Source: Blautia sp.
GTDB taxonomy: Bacteria > Bacillota > Clostridia > Lachnospirales > Lachnospiraceae
Assembly: GCA_017463155.1 (NCBI GenBank)
Contig: JAFTPT010000053.1
Span: forward strand, 1 to 64,000
Length of the DNA stretch: 64,000 nt
Direction: 5' to 3'
A program made the translations under genes and the position numbers. The notes beneath the pieces are model-generated. The model was given only the letters and a program-made list of their open reading frames with translations. It made no database searches and had not been told where the DNA came from. Positions 16,916 through 24,537 of the stretch are shown here, one piece after another; the stretch's first letter is position 1; every line of letters starts with the position of its first letter.

Positions 16916-18511
16916 ATGGATGATCAGATGCTGACGGGGAAAATGCCATCCTTTTCCATGAGCGTAAATATGGTACGGGATTACCTGCTGCGCCAGGGAT
17001 TGAAGGTGACTGTCCATACGAAAAAGAACGGCAGATATAAAAAGGTCGCTTTGTGGGCTCCCGGCTGTGAGCCGGAAAATGCCGGTATCTATGTCATGGG
17101 CTTTTTGGACCGGGAGAATATGGTCCGGGAGGACAGGCGGACGGGAGAAAGTAAAGAGAAAAACGCTCTTTTAGTTGTTGCCGGAGCGGGCAGAACAGAA
17201 GACTTCACTCCGGAACAGCTGCAGGAGGAGCTTCTTTTTCTTCCGGGAAAAGAGGATAAGTACCGGATCTATGAGCTGCTTCAGAGCTATCTTCTTGAGC
17301 TTCGCGACTGGGACTACCTTCTCAAGGATATCGTGTACCGGGACGGTACCATCAGGGATCTGGGGAGCGCGGCGTTTGATTTTTTCGGGTCCTCCATCAC
17401 CATTCATGATGAAAACTACGCGATCCTGGCAAAATTCGGAGATCGCCACGGAATCTATTCCTCCAAGTATTATCCGTCAGCAGGCTGTTATGTGTATACC
17501 AACCTGACGGTGAGCGGCTGGATGGACGACCCGGCGTATGTGGAGAGCCTCTCCACCAGCGGGGCACAGTGGTGGCCGGTGGAAAATCAGTCGGACAGTA
17601 TCTATGTCAACATGCGTTCCGACAGCGGCAACTGGAAAGGCCGGGTGATCCTTCATCCGGGAAAGAGGGTCCTGAAGGAGGCGGACAAGGAGCTTCTGGA
17701 GCACTTCGCCGGCTATCTGCGCCTGCTGATGCCTGTGCGGAACAGTATCTCGTCACGTATCAACCAGGCTCTGCAGGAAGGCCTCTCGGCAGCTCTTGCA
17801 GGAGATCTGCAGCTGCCATATGTTCCTGAGATCCTGAAAGAACTGTACCAGTGGCGGCCGGACGATGAGCATGTATGCCTTTACCTGAAACCGACACGCT
17901 ATGAAGTGTACAGAAGCACCCATGTGGAGACCAATGTCTGTGCGACCATCGAGGACCTGCTCCCGGCGGCCCAGGCATTTGCCTTCCGGGATCATATCGT
18001 GGTCGTTGTGAACCTGACGCATGCCAGACTGAAGGTATCCGACGTGCGGATGAAGCTGGCTCTGGTGATCAGGGAGAATCTCTTCCTTATGGGGGTGAGC
18101 CTGCCCTTTACGGAGCTCATACGGCTTCCTCTGTTTTATCTGCAGGCGGCTGCTGTGCTGGAGCTTCGTTCCCGCGACGATACCTCTTACACGTACCTTT
18201 TTTCGGACTATCAGCTGGAATACCTGATCCGCACCATCCGTACCAGCCGGCTGTCTCCGGGAATCTACTCCGAAGGACTGAACAGGCTGGAGGAGTATGA
18301 CGCCAGTAACGGGACCGAGCTCTCCGAAACACTGAAGATCTATCTTTTCAATGAGCGGAGCGTCAAGCAGACGGCTTCCCATTTCCATATCAACAGGACC
18401 ACGGTGACCTACCGGCTGGAGCGCATCGGCCTGATCTCGGGGATGGACCTGAATGATCCGGAGGAGAGGCTGCTTCTGCAGATCCTGTTCAAGCTGCGCG
18501 AAGAAAAATAG
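16916..18511 (+). CDS. PucR/CdaR-type transcriptional regulator
   Basis: About 531 residues. The C-terminus has the PucR-type helix-turn-helix (PF13556): SVKQTASHFHINRTTVTYRL followed by ERIGLISGMDLNDPEERLLL. The N-terminal half is a variable sensory region resembling the other three regulators in this window in size and layout. AAGGAG at 16904-16909 selects the ATG at 16916 over an in-frame start at 16823. It diverges from the UroD-GRE-PrpD-Tct operon, so it most likely controls that operon, probably as an activator sensing the substrate. Binding sites may be the inverted repeats in the shared gap. Confidence 0.85.
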   Translation: MDDQMLTGKMPSFSMSVNMVRDYLLRQGLKVTVHTKKNGRYKKVALWAPGCEPENAGIYVMGFLDRENMVREDRRTGESKEKNALLVVAGAGRTEDFTPEQLQEELLFLPGKEDKYRIYELLQSYLLELRDWDYLLKDIVYRDGTIRDLGSAAFDFFGSSITIHDENYAILAKFGDRHGIYSSKYYPSAGCYVYTNLTVSGWMDDPAYVESLSTSGAQWWPVENQSDSIYVNMRSDSGNWKGRVILHPGKRVLKEADKELLEHFAGYLRLLMPVRNSISSRINQALQEGLSAALAGDLQLPYVPEILKELYQWRPDDEHVCLYLKPTRYEVYRSTHVETNVCATIEDLLPAAQAFAFRDHIVVVVNLTHARLKVSDVRMKLALVIRENLFLMGVSLPFTELIRLPLFYLQAAAVLELRSRDDTSYTYLFSDYQLEYLIRTIRTSRLSPGIYSEGLNRLEEYDASNGTELSETLKIYLFNERSVKQTASHFHINRTTVTYRLERIGLISGMDLNDPEERLLLQILFKLREEK

Positions 18512-18520
18512 GGACTTCTC

Positions 18521-18577
18521 TGCACAATTGTGCAGATTCCGGTATTCCGGAGACAAACCGGCTTTTTGTGGTAGAGT
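18521..18577 (+). promoter_or_regulatory. operator plus promoter, site P1 (GCA-N4-TGTG)
   Basis: The palindrome TGCACAATTGTGCA (18521-18534) is followed after exactly 37 bases by a -10-like TAGAGT (18572-18577); the -35 position is non-consensus. The same 14-mer type and 37-base gap occur at 21019 and 23323. It likely controls the gene at 18665. Confidence 0.6.
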
Positions 18578-18664
18578 ATAGTCATACTGCACGGCTTTAC
18601 AAAAAACGTTGCCGGCTGACAGCTGAAACACAGACCTGCACAGAAGCAGAAGGAGAGAAGAACC

Positions 18665-19711
18665 GTGAAGATCGAAAAAAAAGTTATCTCAAATCTTACA
18701 AAATGCTACGCGATTGCGCCGTTATTCTATCAGGGGAAGGAGCATTTCCTTGTCGCCGCGGAGAAGCAGGACCCCTGCCTGTTATTTGATATGGAAGGAA
18801 ATCAGGTGGATAAGATCTGGGACGGTCCGGGCGGCGTCATGAGCATGGTGCAGGTGCCGGGAACGGACGGACAGTATCTGTCCACATACAAGTTCTATTC
18901 ACCCAATGATTCCAAGGAGGCAAAGATCGTCATTATCACGCCGCGTGGCAAAGGAGACTGGGAGGTCCGCACGCTGGTCTGCCTGCCGCACGTGCACCGG
19001 TTTGACCTGCTGGAGCGTGACGGAGAGGTGTATCTGATCGCCTGTGCGTTGAAATCCGGGCATGAATACAAGGATGACTGGAGCCATCCGGGCAAGGTCT
19101 ACGGCGCAAAGCTCCCGAAGGATCTCTTTGCATGTAACGAAGAGAATCAGCTGGAGCTGACGGTGCTTAAGGACAATATGCTTAAGAACCACGGCTATTA
19201 CCGGGTCCTGAAGGACGGCGTCCAGACAGCGCTGGTCTCCAGCAATGAGGGCGTTTTCCGGTTCACACCGCCGGAATCCGGCAGCAGCACATGGCAGATC
19301 GAGCAGCTGCTCGACACGCCCGCAAGCGATGCGGTCCTGGTGGACATGGACGGGGACGGGGAGGAAGAGCTCTGCGTGCTTGCGCCGTTCCACGGTGAAC
19401 GAATCAGCATCTACCGGAAAAAAGAAGGCTCTTATCAAAAAGCATATGATTTTCCGGAGGATGCGGAATTTCTTCATGCTATATACGGCGGCGAACTCTG
19501 CGGAAGGCAGACATTCGTGGTCGGCCACCGGAAGGGGAAAAGGAATCTCATGGCCTTTACATGGTCGGCGGAAAAACAGGAGTACGTCTATGAGATCATT
19601 GATGAGGACAGAGGCCCTGCCAATGTTTTCCGGTTTGTGAGGGAAGGAAAGGATATTCTCATCGCCGCGAACCGGGAGACGGACGAGATCGCCATGTACA
19701 CACTGGAATAA
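18665..19711 (+). CDS. beta-propeller-like (FG-GAP/VCBS-type) protein of unknown function
   Basis: A 348-residue soluble protein whose beta-rich sequence suggests a propeller. One segment, VDMDGDGEEELCVLAPFHG (about residues 228-246), matches the calcium-binding FG-GAP/VCBS pattern, and similar shorter blades surround it. There is no signal peptide, which is unusual because such proteins are mostly secreted. GGAGAG lies upstream of the ATG. It is transcribed alone from promoter P1 and ends at a terminator. The shared operator motif links it to the SDR and ABC-transporter genes downstream, so it may bind or process a sugar-like ligand. Function is not assignable. Confidence 0.75.
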   Translation: MKIEKKVISNLTKCYAIAPLFYQGKEHFLVAAEKQDPCLLFDMEGNQVDKIWDGPGGVMSMVQVPGTDGQYLSTYKFYSPNDSKEAKIVIITPRGKGDWEVRTLVCLPHVHRFDLLERDGEVYLIACALKSGHEYKDDWSHPGKVYGAKLPKDLFACNEENQLELTVLKDNMLKNHGYYRVLKDGVQTALVSSNEGVFRFTPPESGSSTWQIEQLLDTPASDAVLVDMDGDGEEELCVLAPFHGERISIYRKKEGSYQKAYDFPEDAEFLHAIYGGELCGRQTFVVGHRKGKRNLMAFTWSAEKQEYVYEIIDEDRGPANVFRFVREGKDILIAANRETDEIAMYTLE

Positions 19712-19740
19712 GACTGAAAACAGATTCTGCGCATATTCGA

Positions 19741-19773
19741 GAAGCCACTTTCTGAAAAGTGGCTTCTTTTTTT
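19741..19773 (+). terminator. terminator after the propeller-like gene
   Basis: GAAGCCACTTT (19741-19751) pairs with AAAGTGGCTTC (19756-19766), followed by seven T. Its T-run overlaps the -35 box of the next promoter. Confidence 0.9.
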
Positions 19774-19800
19774 GACAAAAATGCAAAGAATCAGTATAAT
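19772..19800 (+). promoter_or_regulatory. consensus sigma-A promoter of the SorC-family gene
   Basis: A perfect TTGACA (19772-19777), 17-base spacer and TATAAT (19795-19800). Expression should be strong and constitutive unless repressed; the leader is about 90 bases. Confidence 0.85.
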
Positions 19801-19897
19801 AGACAAACAGGAAAGCACTTTCCAACGAAATGTTAGACGTATTGAACAAATAGACATTATCGGCAGATTTGGTAATTCATTTTGAAAAGGTACGGCC

Positions 19898-20866
19898 ATG
19901 ACAGATAAAGAAATCAAAAAATACAGCTTTCTGGCGGAGATTGCCTGTGATTACTATGAACGCGGGCTGAGTCAGAACGAGATCGCGGATAAGATCTGCC
20001 TGTCCCGGACAAGAGTTTCCAGACTCCTTAAGGAGGCGGAGGAGGCCGGGATCGTCCAGGTTTCGATCAACTACACCTTTGAGCGGCACTATGAGCTGGA
20101 AGAACGGATGAAAGCCCGATTTCCGGTCAAAAACGTACAGGTCCTGAACAACCGGATCGTCCCGAAGGATGCGATCCAGGCCAATGTGGGAAGACTGGCT
20201 GCCTCCTACATTATGAGTTCGCTGCGGAAGGATATGGTGATCGGCACATCCTGGGGAACCACGCTGGCGGATACGGTGGCATGTATCCGCTCGGCACCGT
20301 TTCCGATCCAGGTGGTCCAGCTGATGGGAGCCGTTCCGTGCCGGTTTTCCAACCATGCCCCGCAGGGGATCGTTTCGGATATGGCGTCCCTGTTCGAATG
20401 CCGCGGAGAGTTCCTGAACCTGCCCCTTTTTATACAGGACACCTATGTCCGGGAGGCCATGAAGGAGGATGTCAACAACAAGCGTGTATTGAATGAGGGC
20501 ATCTTTTCGGATATGGTGCTGACGAGCGTCAGTGCCATCGAGACGATCGACCAGCAGGACATCTGGCTTGGCTACCTGACTCCGGACATGTATAAAGAAG
20601 CCTGCGAAAAAGGGGCTGTCGGAGCCATGTTCGCCCGGTTTTATGATAAGAACGGAAACGAAGTGGACTGCACCTGGAATCGTTCCTGCATCGCGATCGC
20701 GTTTGAACATGTAAAACAGGTTCCCGATGTGGTGGTGATCGCCGCGGGCAAGGCCAAGGCCAATGCGCTGCGGTATGCATTGAAGGCGGGACTGGTCCAT
20801 ACCTTGATCACGGACGGAACGACGGCGAATGCAGTTCTCCACGAAAAGGAGAGCACGAACGGATAG
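19898..20866 (+). CDS. SorC-family sugar-responsive transcriptional regulator
   Basis: A 322-residue regulator of the SorC/DeoR-like family (PF04198). The N-terminal helix-turn-helix covers about residues 20-45 (GLSQNEIADKICLSRTRVSR), followed by the sugar-phosphate-binding domain (about 60-320) with GTSWGTTLADTV, the family's phosphate-loop region. Such proteins are usually tetramers that sense a phosphorylated sugar. It has its own consensus promoter and terminator and lies between the P1 unit and the P2/P3 units. The repeated GCA-N4-TGTG sites around it are the obvious candidate operators. That assignment is inference. Confidence 0.9.
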   Translation: MTDKEIKKYSFLAEIACDYYERGLSQNEIADKICLSRTRVSRLLKEAEEAGIVQVSINYTFERHYELEERMKARFPVKNVQVLNNRIVPKDAIQANVGRLAASYIMSSLRKDMVIGTSWGTTLADTVACIRSAPFPIQVVQLMGAVPCRFSNHAPQGIVSDMASLFECRGEFLNLPLFIQDTYVREAMKEDVNNKRVLNEGIFSDMVLTSVSAIETIDQQDIWLGYLTPDMYKEACEKGAVGAMFARFYDKNGNEVDCTWNRSCIAIAFEHVKQVPDVVVIAAGKAKANALRYALKAGLVHTLITDGTTANAVLHEKESTNG

Positions 20867-20898
20867 ACAACCGGAATACCAATAAAAATACTTTGTAA

Positions 20899-20936
20899 AG
20901 AAAAGCCAGGAGGATGATCCCTCCTGGTTTTCTTTG
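20899..20936 (+). terminator. terminator after the SorC-family gene
   Basis: The CCAGGAGG/CCTCCTGG stem (20907-20926), with flanking A and T runs, forms a rho-independent terminator. Confidence 0.85.
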
Positions 20937-20942
20937 TCTCAC

Positions 20943-20958
20943 GCGCACAAATGTGCGC
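20943..20958 (+). promoter_or_regulatory. auxiliary operator S0 (GCA-N4-TGTG)
   Basis: GCGCAC-AAAT-GTGCGC is palindromic and contains the shared GCA-N4-TGTG core. It lies 75 bases upstream of site P2, about seven helical turns, so a multimeric regulator could bridge the two. Confidence 0.5.
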
Positions 20959-21018
20959 AAAATGAGCGGTCATTGAAAATCAGGATGGATCATTCTCCGA
21001 AAAAGGCGGTTTTCTCGT

Positions 21019-21075
21019 GCAATTTTGTGTTTATTCGGTGCCTGCGCTCAGGAAGACAGAACTTCATTTACAATA
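21019..21075 (+). promoter_or_regulatory. operator plus promoter, site P2
   Basis: TGCAATTTTGTGTT (21019-21032), then exactly 37 bases, then TACAAT (21070-21075). The -35 position is non-consensus. It precedes the SDR operon. Confidence 0.6.
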
Positions 21076-21135
21076 TAGACAGCTGAAAGCAAAATACAAA
21101 GGCATTGAATATCACAATATAAGGAGGAAACTGGT

Positions 21136-21912
21136 ATGGCAAGCAATTATCGTGAACCGGAGATTATCTTTGAGGGCTGGACGGACAAACCCGGCACAGG
21201 CATCATCGTAACAGGCGCAGCCAGCGGCATCGGCGCGGCAACGGCAATCCTGGCTGCACAGCACGGTCTCAAGGTGGCGGCATGGGATATGTTCGCGGAG
21301 GGCGTTCAGGAGACGATCGAGCGGGCAGGCGAGTTTGGCTGCAACATCAAGCCGATCCAGGCAGACCTTGCTTCTGATGAAGATGTGGAACGGGCGATGA
21401 AGGAAACACTTGCGTTCTGCAAGCCGAAATATCTGGCAAATGTAGCCGGCCCGAAAATGCTGAACAGCCAGTGGAATTACCAGGAGGTCGTCGGGATCGC
21501 CTGCAGCATGATCCACAGACTGTGCACCGCCTTTGAGGCACTCGATCTTGACGAAGGCGCAGCCATCGTGAACGTGGGCGCTGTGGCCGGAACGTTTGAG
21601 GGCGGCGGCGGAGATCCCTGGTATGCAACCGCAAAAGCCGGTATCGCCGGATATACGAAGCATCAGGCTGACGCGCTGAAGGGCCGTGTACGTATGAATT
21701 GTGTATGCCCCGGCGGCCCGATCCATACCCCGCGTAACCACAGTGCAGTTGAGGGAGAGCATATGCAGCACCTGATCTCCATCAACCCGATGGGACGTCC
21801 GGGACGTCCGGAGGAAGAAGCGACCGTGATCCTCTTCCTGCTGGGACCGGCTGCAAGCTATGTGAACGGCCAGGTCATCGCAGTTGACGGAGGCCTTACG
21901 CTGGCCAGATAA
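21136..21912 (+). CDS. short-chain dehydrogenase/reductase (SDR)
   Basis: A classical-size SDR (258 residues) using NAD(P)H to oxidise or reduce an alcohol or ketone. The nucleotide-binding TGAASGIG is at residues 26-33 and the YxxxK pair is Y163/K167 (WYATAKAG). The C-terminal block SYVNGQVIAVDGG is typical. The usual catalytic Ser is replaced: the position normally reading NISS is NVGA (146-149), and the loop to Tyr has a run of glycines. AAGGAGG precedes the ATG. It is the first gene of a group with two SnoaL-like genes, so it probably acts with them on a ring or sugar-type substrate. Activity could be altered. Confidence 0.88.
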   Translation: MASNYREPEIIFEGWTDKPGTGIIVTGAASGIGAATAILAAQHGLKVAAWDMFAEGVQETIERAGEFGCNIKPIQADLASDEDVERAMKETLAFCKPKYLANVAGPKMLNSQWNYQEVVGIACSMIHRLCTAFEALDLDEGAAIVNVGAVAGTFEGGGGDPWYATAKAGIAGYTKHQADALKGRVRMNCVCPGGPIHTPRNHSAVEGEHMQHLISINPMGRPGRPEEEATVILFLLGPAASYVNGQVIAVDGGLTLAR

Positions 21913-21940
21913 GCAAACGATCTGTGAAAGGAGATTTGAT

Positions 21941-22618
21941 ATGGCGACAACGGAAGAAAAAAGGGAATCGATCTACGGCAAGCTGAACAAGCTGAAGGCC
22001 TACAGAGAGATCGAGAATCTGATGGGAAGGTGCATGTTCGCGTTTAATTATCATCAGAAGGATGCCGTGCTGGCTTATCTTGCCATGGAGGAGCCGGATG
22101 TATCGGTGGAGCTGGCGGACGAAGGCCTGTATGTAGGGCCGGAGGCGGTCAGAGAGTACGCGGACTTTAAGATCCCTGCAGAGATCCAGGCTGGTGAACT
22201 GACGGATGTTCATATTTCAAGCCCGATCCTCGAGATCGCGGGAGACTGCAAAACGGCAAAAGGATTGTGGCTCTGCCCCGGTGAAGGCGCCATGCTTCGC
22301 GAGAACGATGATCCCCAGGCAATCTGGATGTGGGGCACGCTCGCGGTGGACTTTAAGCTGGTCGGCGAAGAATGGAAGATCTGGCATCTGCATTATTTCC
22401 GCCTGATGAAATGTGATTACCAGCAGGGCTGGGTCAAGGACACGAGTCTTGAAAACAAGCTGAATGCTTCCATGCCGAGATCCGCGCAGCCCACGACGTA
22501 TCACAATCCTTACACGCCCTTTACGATCCGGGACTGCATCCCCGGCATTCCGCATCCCTATGATACCTTTGAGAATTCGGACAAAGAATGGATGCTCCAT
22601 AACAACAAGGCATTCTAA
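21941..22618 (+). CDS. SnoaL/NTF2-like protein
   Basis: A 225-residue protein with an N-terminal NTF2-like cone fold (about 15-160), of the SnoaL_4 type used by dehydratases, isomerases and cyclases on steroid or polyketide-like molecules. The pattern AYREIENLMGRCMFAFNYHQ near residues 18-37 is typical of the first helices. The C-terminal 60 residues are an extension rich in Pro, Tyr and His. AAAGGAG upstream of the ATG at 21941 sets the start. It follows the SDR by 28 bases and precedes a second family member. Catalytic residues cannot be assigned from sequence alone. Confidence 0.75.
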   Translation: MATTEEKRESIYGKLNKLKAYREIENLMGRCMFAFNYHQKDAVLAYLAMEEPDVSVELADEGLYVGPEAVREYADFKIPAEIQAGELTDVHISSPILEIAGDCKTAKGLWLCPGEGAMLRENDDPQAIWMWGTLAVDFKLVGEEWKIWHLHYFRLMKCDYQQGWVKDTSLENKLNASMPRSAQPTTYHNPYTPFTIRDCIPGIPHPYDTFENSDKEWMLHNNKAF

Positions 22619-22627
22619 GGAGGCAGT

Positions 22628-23308
22628 ATGGACTATTTAAGAGAAGAGATCGCCGCTATACCGGAAGAGGAGCTGGACAGCTTTGAACTGGAGCTTGACA
22701 GGCTTCTGGGCGCGTATGACTGCCTGAATATGATCGGTATCGGTACATGGTATCATGATGACCAGCATCCGGGAGAACTGCAGAAGAATTATGACGCTGC
22801 GAAGCCCGGAGAAGAAAGACCTGCGTTCATCCGTACTCCGGACAAGGTCGTCATTGACAGCCTGGAAGGCAATACGCTGATGCAGCCCCGTCATACACCC
22901 GTGATCCAGGTCAGCGAGGACGGGACCAAGGCCAGAGCCCTGACGATCGGGTTCGGATATGAAGCGCTCGCCAAATTCAGGGAGACGCCGATGGCGATCT
23001 ACAGCGTCGGGATCGTCCCCGGAGAGTTCGTAAAGGAAGACGGAGAGTGGAGGACCGTGAGCGGCGGCTGGCAGCGGGTGATCAAGGCTGATATGGAAAA
23101 AAGCTGGATCTACGACATGCAGCATACGAATACAAGACCGCCGCTGACGCCGGAAGAGGATGCGAATTTCCTTGGAAGATACGCGTACAAAAAGGATCGG
23201 GCGAGAAAGCCCCTGCCTGCACCTCCGGAACCGGATACATTTAAAAAATACCCGGATCTGGGAGATGATTCCTGGAAATACAAATACGCTCCGGAAGAAA
23301 AGAAATAA
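22628..23308 (+). CDS. second SnoaL/NTF2-like protein
   Basis: A 226-residue protein similar in plan to the preceding one: an alpha/beta cone region (about 20-160; RLLGAYDCLNMIGIGTWYHD near the start) and a Pro/Tyr/Lys-rich tail. It starts 9 bases after its neighbour with AAGGAGG in the gap. The pair may form a heteromer, as divergent tandem NTF2-like genes often do; this is inference. The membership call is weaker than for the first because the core is more divergent. Confidence 0.6.
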   Translation: MDYLREEIAAIPEEELDSFELELDRLLGAYDCLNMIGIGTWYHDDQHPGELQKNYDAAKPGEERPAFIRTPDKVVIDSLEGNTLMQPRHTPVIQVSEDGTKARALTIGFGYEALAKFRETPMAIYSVGIVPGEFVKEDGEWRTVSGGWQRVIKADMEKSWIYDMQHTNTRPPLTPEEDANFLGRYAYKKDRARKPLPAPPEPDTFKKYPDLGDDSWKYKYAPEEKK

Positions 23309-23322
23309 CGGAAATCGTATTC

Positions 23323-23379
23323 CGCAATTATGTGCGTATTTCATACGGACGGATTTTGCCCGGGGAAATAGATTATAAT
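23323..23379 (+). promoter_or_regulatory. operator plus promoter, site P3
   Basis: CGCAATTATGTGCG (23323-23336), then exactly 37 bases, then TATAAT (23374-23379). The -35 position is non-consensus. It precedes the ABC-transporter operon. Confidence 0.65.
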
Positions 23380-23437
23380 GAATCTATCAAATTCAGTACA
23401 GTGAAAACAATTCAAAACAAAAACAAAGGAGGCAGTT

Positions 23438-24391
23438 ATGAAAAAACTCACCACTATTCTGGCAGCTACCGCAATGACCATCACAATGGCAGCCGCAGGC
23501 GCGTCCCTGGCCCATGCAGAGGACAGCGTAAAGATCGGTATGTCCTTCATCTCTACCGCTGACGCCGTTATCGCGCAGACCCTGGATCTGGCACGTGAAA
23601 AGGCAGAGGAGAACGGCGCAGAGCTTCTGATCTCCGACGCACAGAGCGATCCCAGCAACCAGATGACGGCTGTAGAGAACTTTATCGAGTCTGACTGCGA
23701 CGTCATCGTTATCCAGGCACTGGATCCGGCATCCATGTCCGAGAAGGCCAAGGAAGCCATGGACAAGGGCATCAAGGTCATCGCCTATGGAATCGGCCTT
23801 GACAACTGTGATGTATGGTACAAGAACGACAATACCGTGACCGGTACCGCGATCGGCGAGATGGCTGCCAAGTGGGTCAATGATCAGCTGGGCGGTTCCG
23901 CCAATGTCTGTGTCATCGGCTTCTCCATGATGGACGTACTGCTTGAGAGATCCGAGGCCATCAAGGCTGCCATGGAAAACACCTGCACGGGCGAAGTCAA
24001 CTTCGTCGCCGAGTTCGACGCGATCGATGCTGCCACCGGTATGTCCAGCATGGAATCCGCTCTTGCCGCACATCCGGAGATCAACTGTGTCGTCTCCATT
24101 TCCGACGGTTCCGCCATCGGCGCCTATGAGGCAGCCAAGGCCAAGGGCTATGACGGAGATGACTTCGGCGTATTCGGTTCCGACCTTTCCCTGGTCGCTG
24201 TCCAGTACATTCTGGATGGAACCACCTACAGAGGAACCGTCGATGTTGACAATCTGGTATCCGGCCCGAAGACGGTTGAGATCGCGCTCAACCTGGTAAA
24301 CGGCGGCGAGCAGGAAGATGTCGTCGTCATGGGATGTGTCCCTGTAACGGCTGAAAACGCAGAAGACTATGCATATCTGCTGGAACAGTAA
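23438..24391 (+). CDS. sugar ABC transporter substrate-binding protein (RbsB-like)
   Basis: Extracellular receptor of a ribose/galactose-type ABC importer (Peripla_BP_4). It has a clear signal peptide (MKKLTTILAATAMTITMAAA, cleaved near ASLAHAED) and the typical two-domain core with VIVIQALDPASM and CVVSISDGSAIGAYEAAKAK. 317 residues. There is no lipobox cysteine, so anchoring is unclear for a Gram-positive; it may be soluble or held by the permease. It is first in an operon with ATPase and permease. The ligand is presumably a pentose, hexose or sugar acid. Confidence 0.9.
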   Translation: MKKLTTILAATAMTITMAAAGASLAHAEDSVKIGMSFISTADAVIAQTLDLAREKAEENGAELLISDAQSDPSNQMTAVENFIESDCDVIVIQALDPASMSEKAKEAMDKGIKVIAYGIGLDNCDVWYKNDNTVTGTAIGEMAAKWVNDQLGGSANVCVIGFSMMDVLLERSEAIKAAMENTCTGEVNFVAEFDAIDAATGMSSMESALAAHPEINCVVSISDGSAIGAYEAAKAKGYDGDDFGVFGSDLSLVAVQYILDGTTYRGTVDVDNLVSGPKTVEIALNLVNGGEQEDVVVMGCVPVTAENAEDYAYLLEQ

Positions 24392-24466
24392 AGAAACGGA
24401 ACGGATCCCTGCCGTCTGACAGAGATCCTGTACGGACTGCAATTTCATAAAGAAAAGATAGCAGCA

Positions 24467-24510
24467 TGAAGAGGGGTATCATGGCAGGAAGGCTGTGATA
24501 CCTTTCTTCA
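24467..24510 (+). promoter_or_regulatory. intercistronic hairpin between receptor and ATPase genes
   Basis: TGAAGAGGGGTATCA (24467-24481) pairs with TGATACCTTTCTTCA (24496-24510) with small mismatches and no long T-run. Such hairpins often protect the receptor message and lower expression of the downstream genes. Confidence 0.55.
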
Positions 24511-24537
24511 TACAGAAGGATAGTGAGGAGCAAGAAT

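Noticed and set aside
21136-23308. Bile-acid (bai-like) interpretation of SDR plus SnoaL genes
   Set aside because: No BaiB, BaiCD, BaiF or BaiH-type gene is linked in this operon and the SnoaL-like proteins are longer than BaiE; the resemblance is only at fold level.
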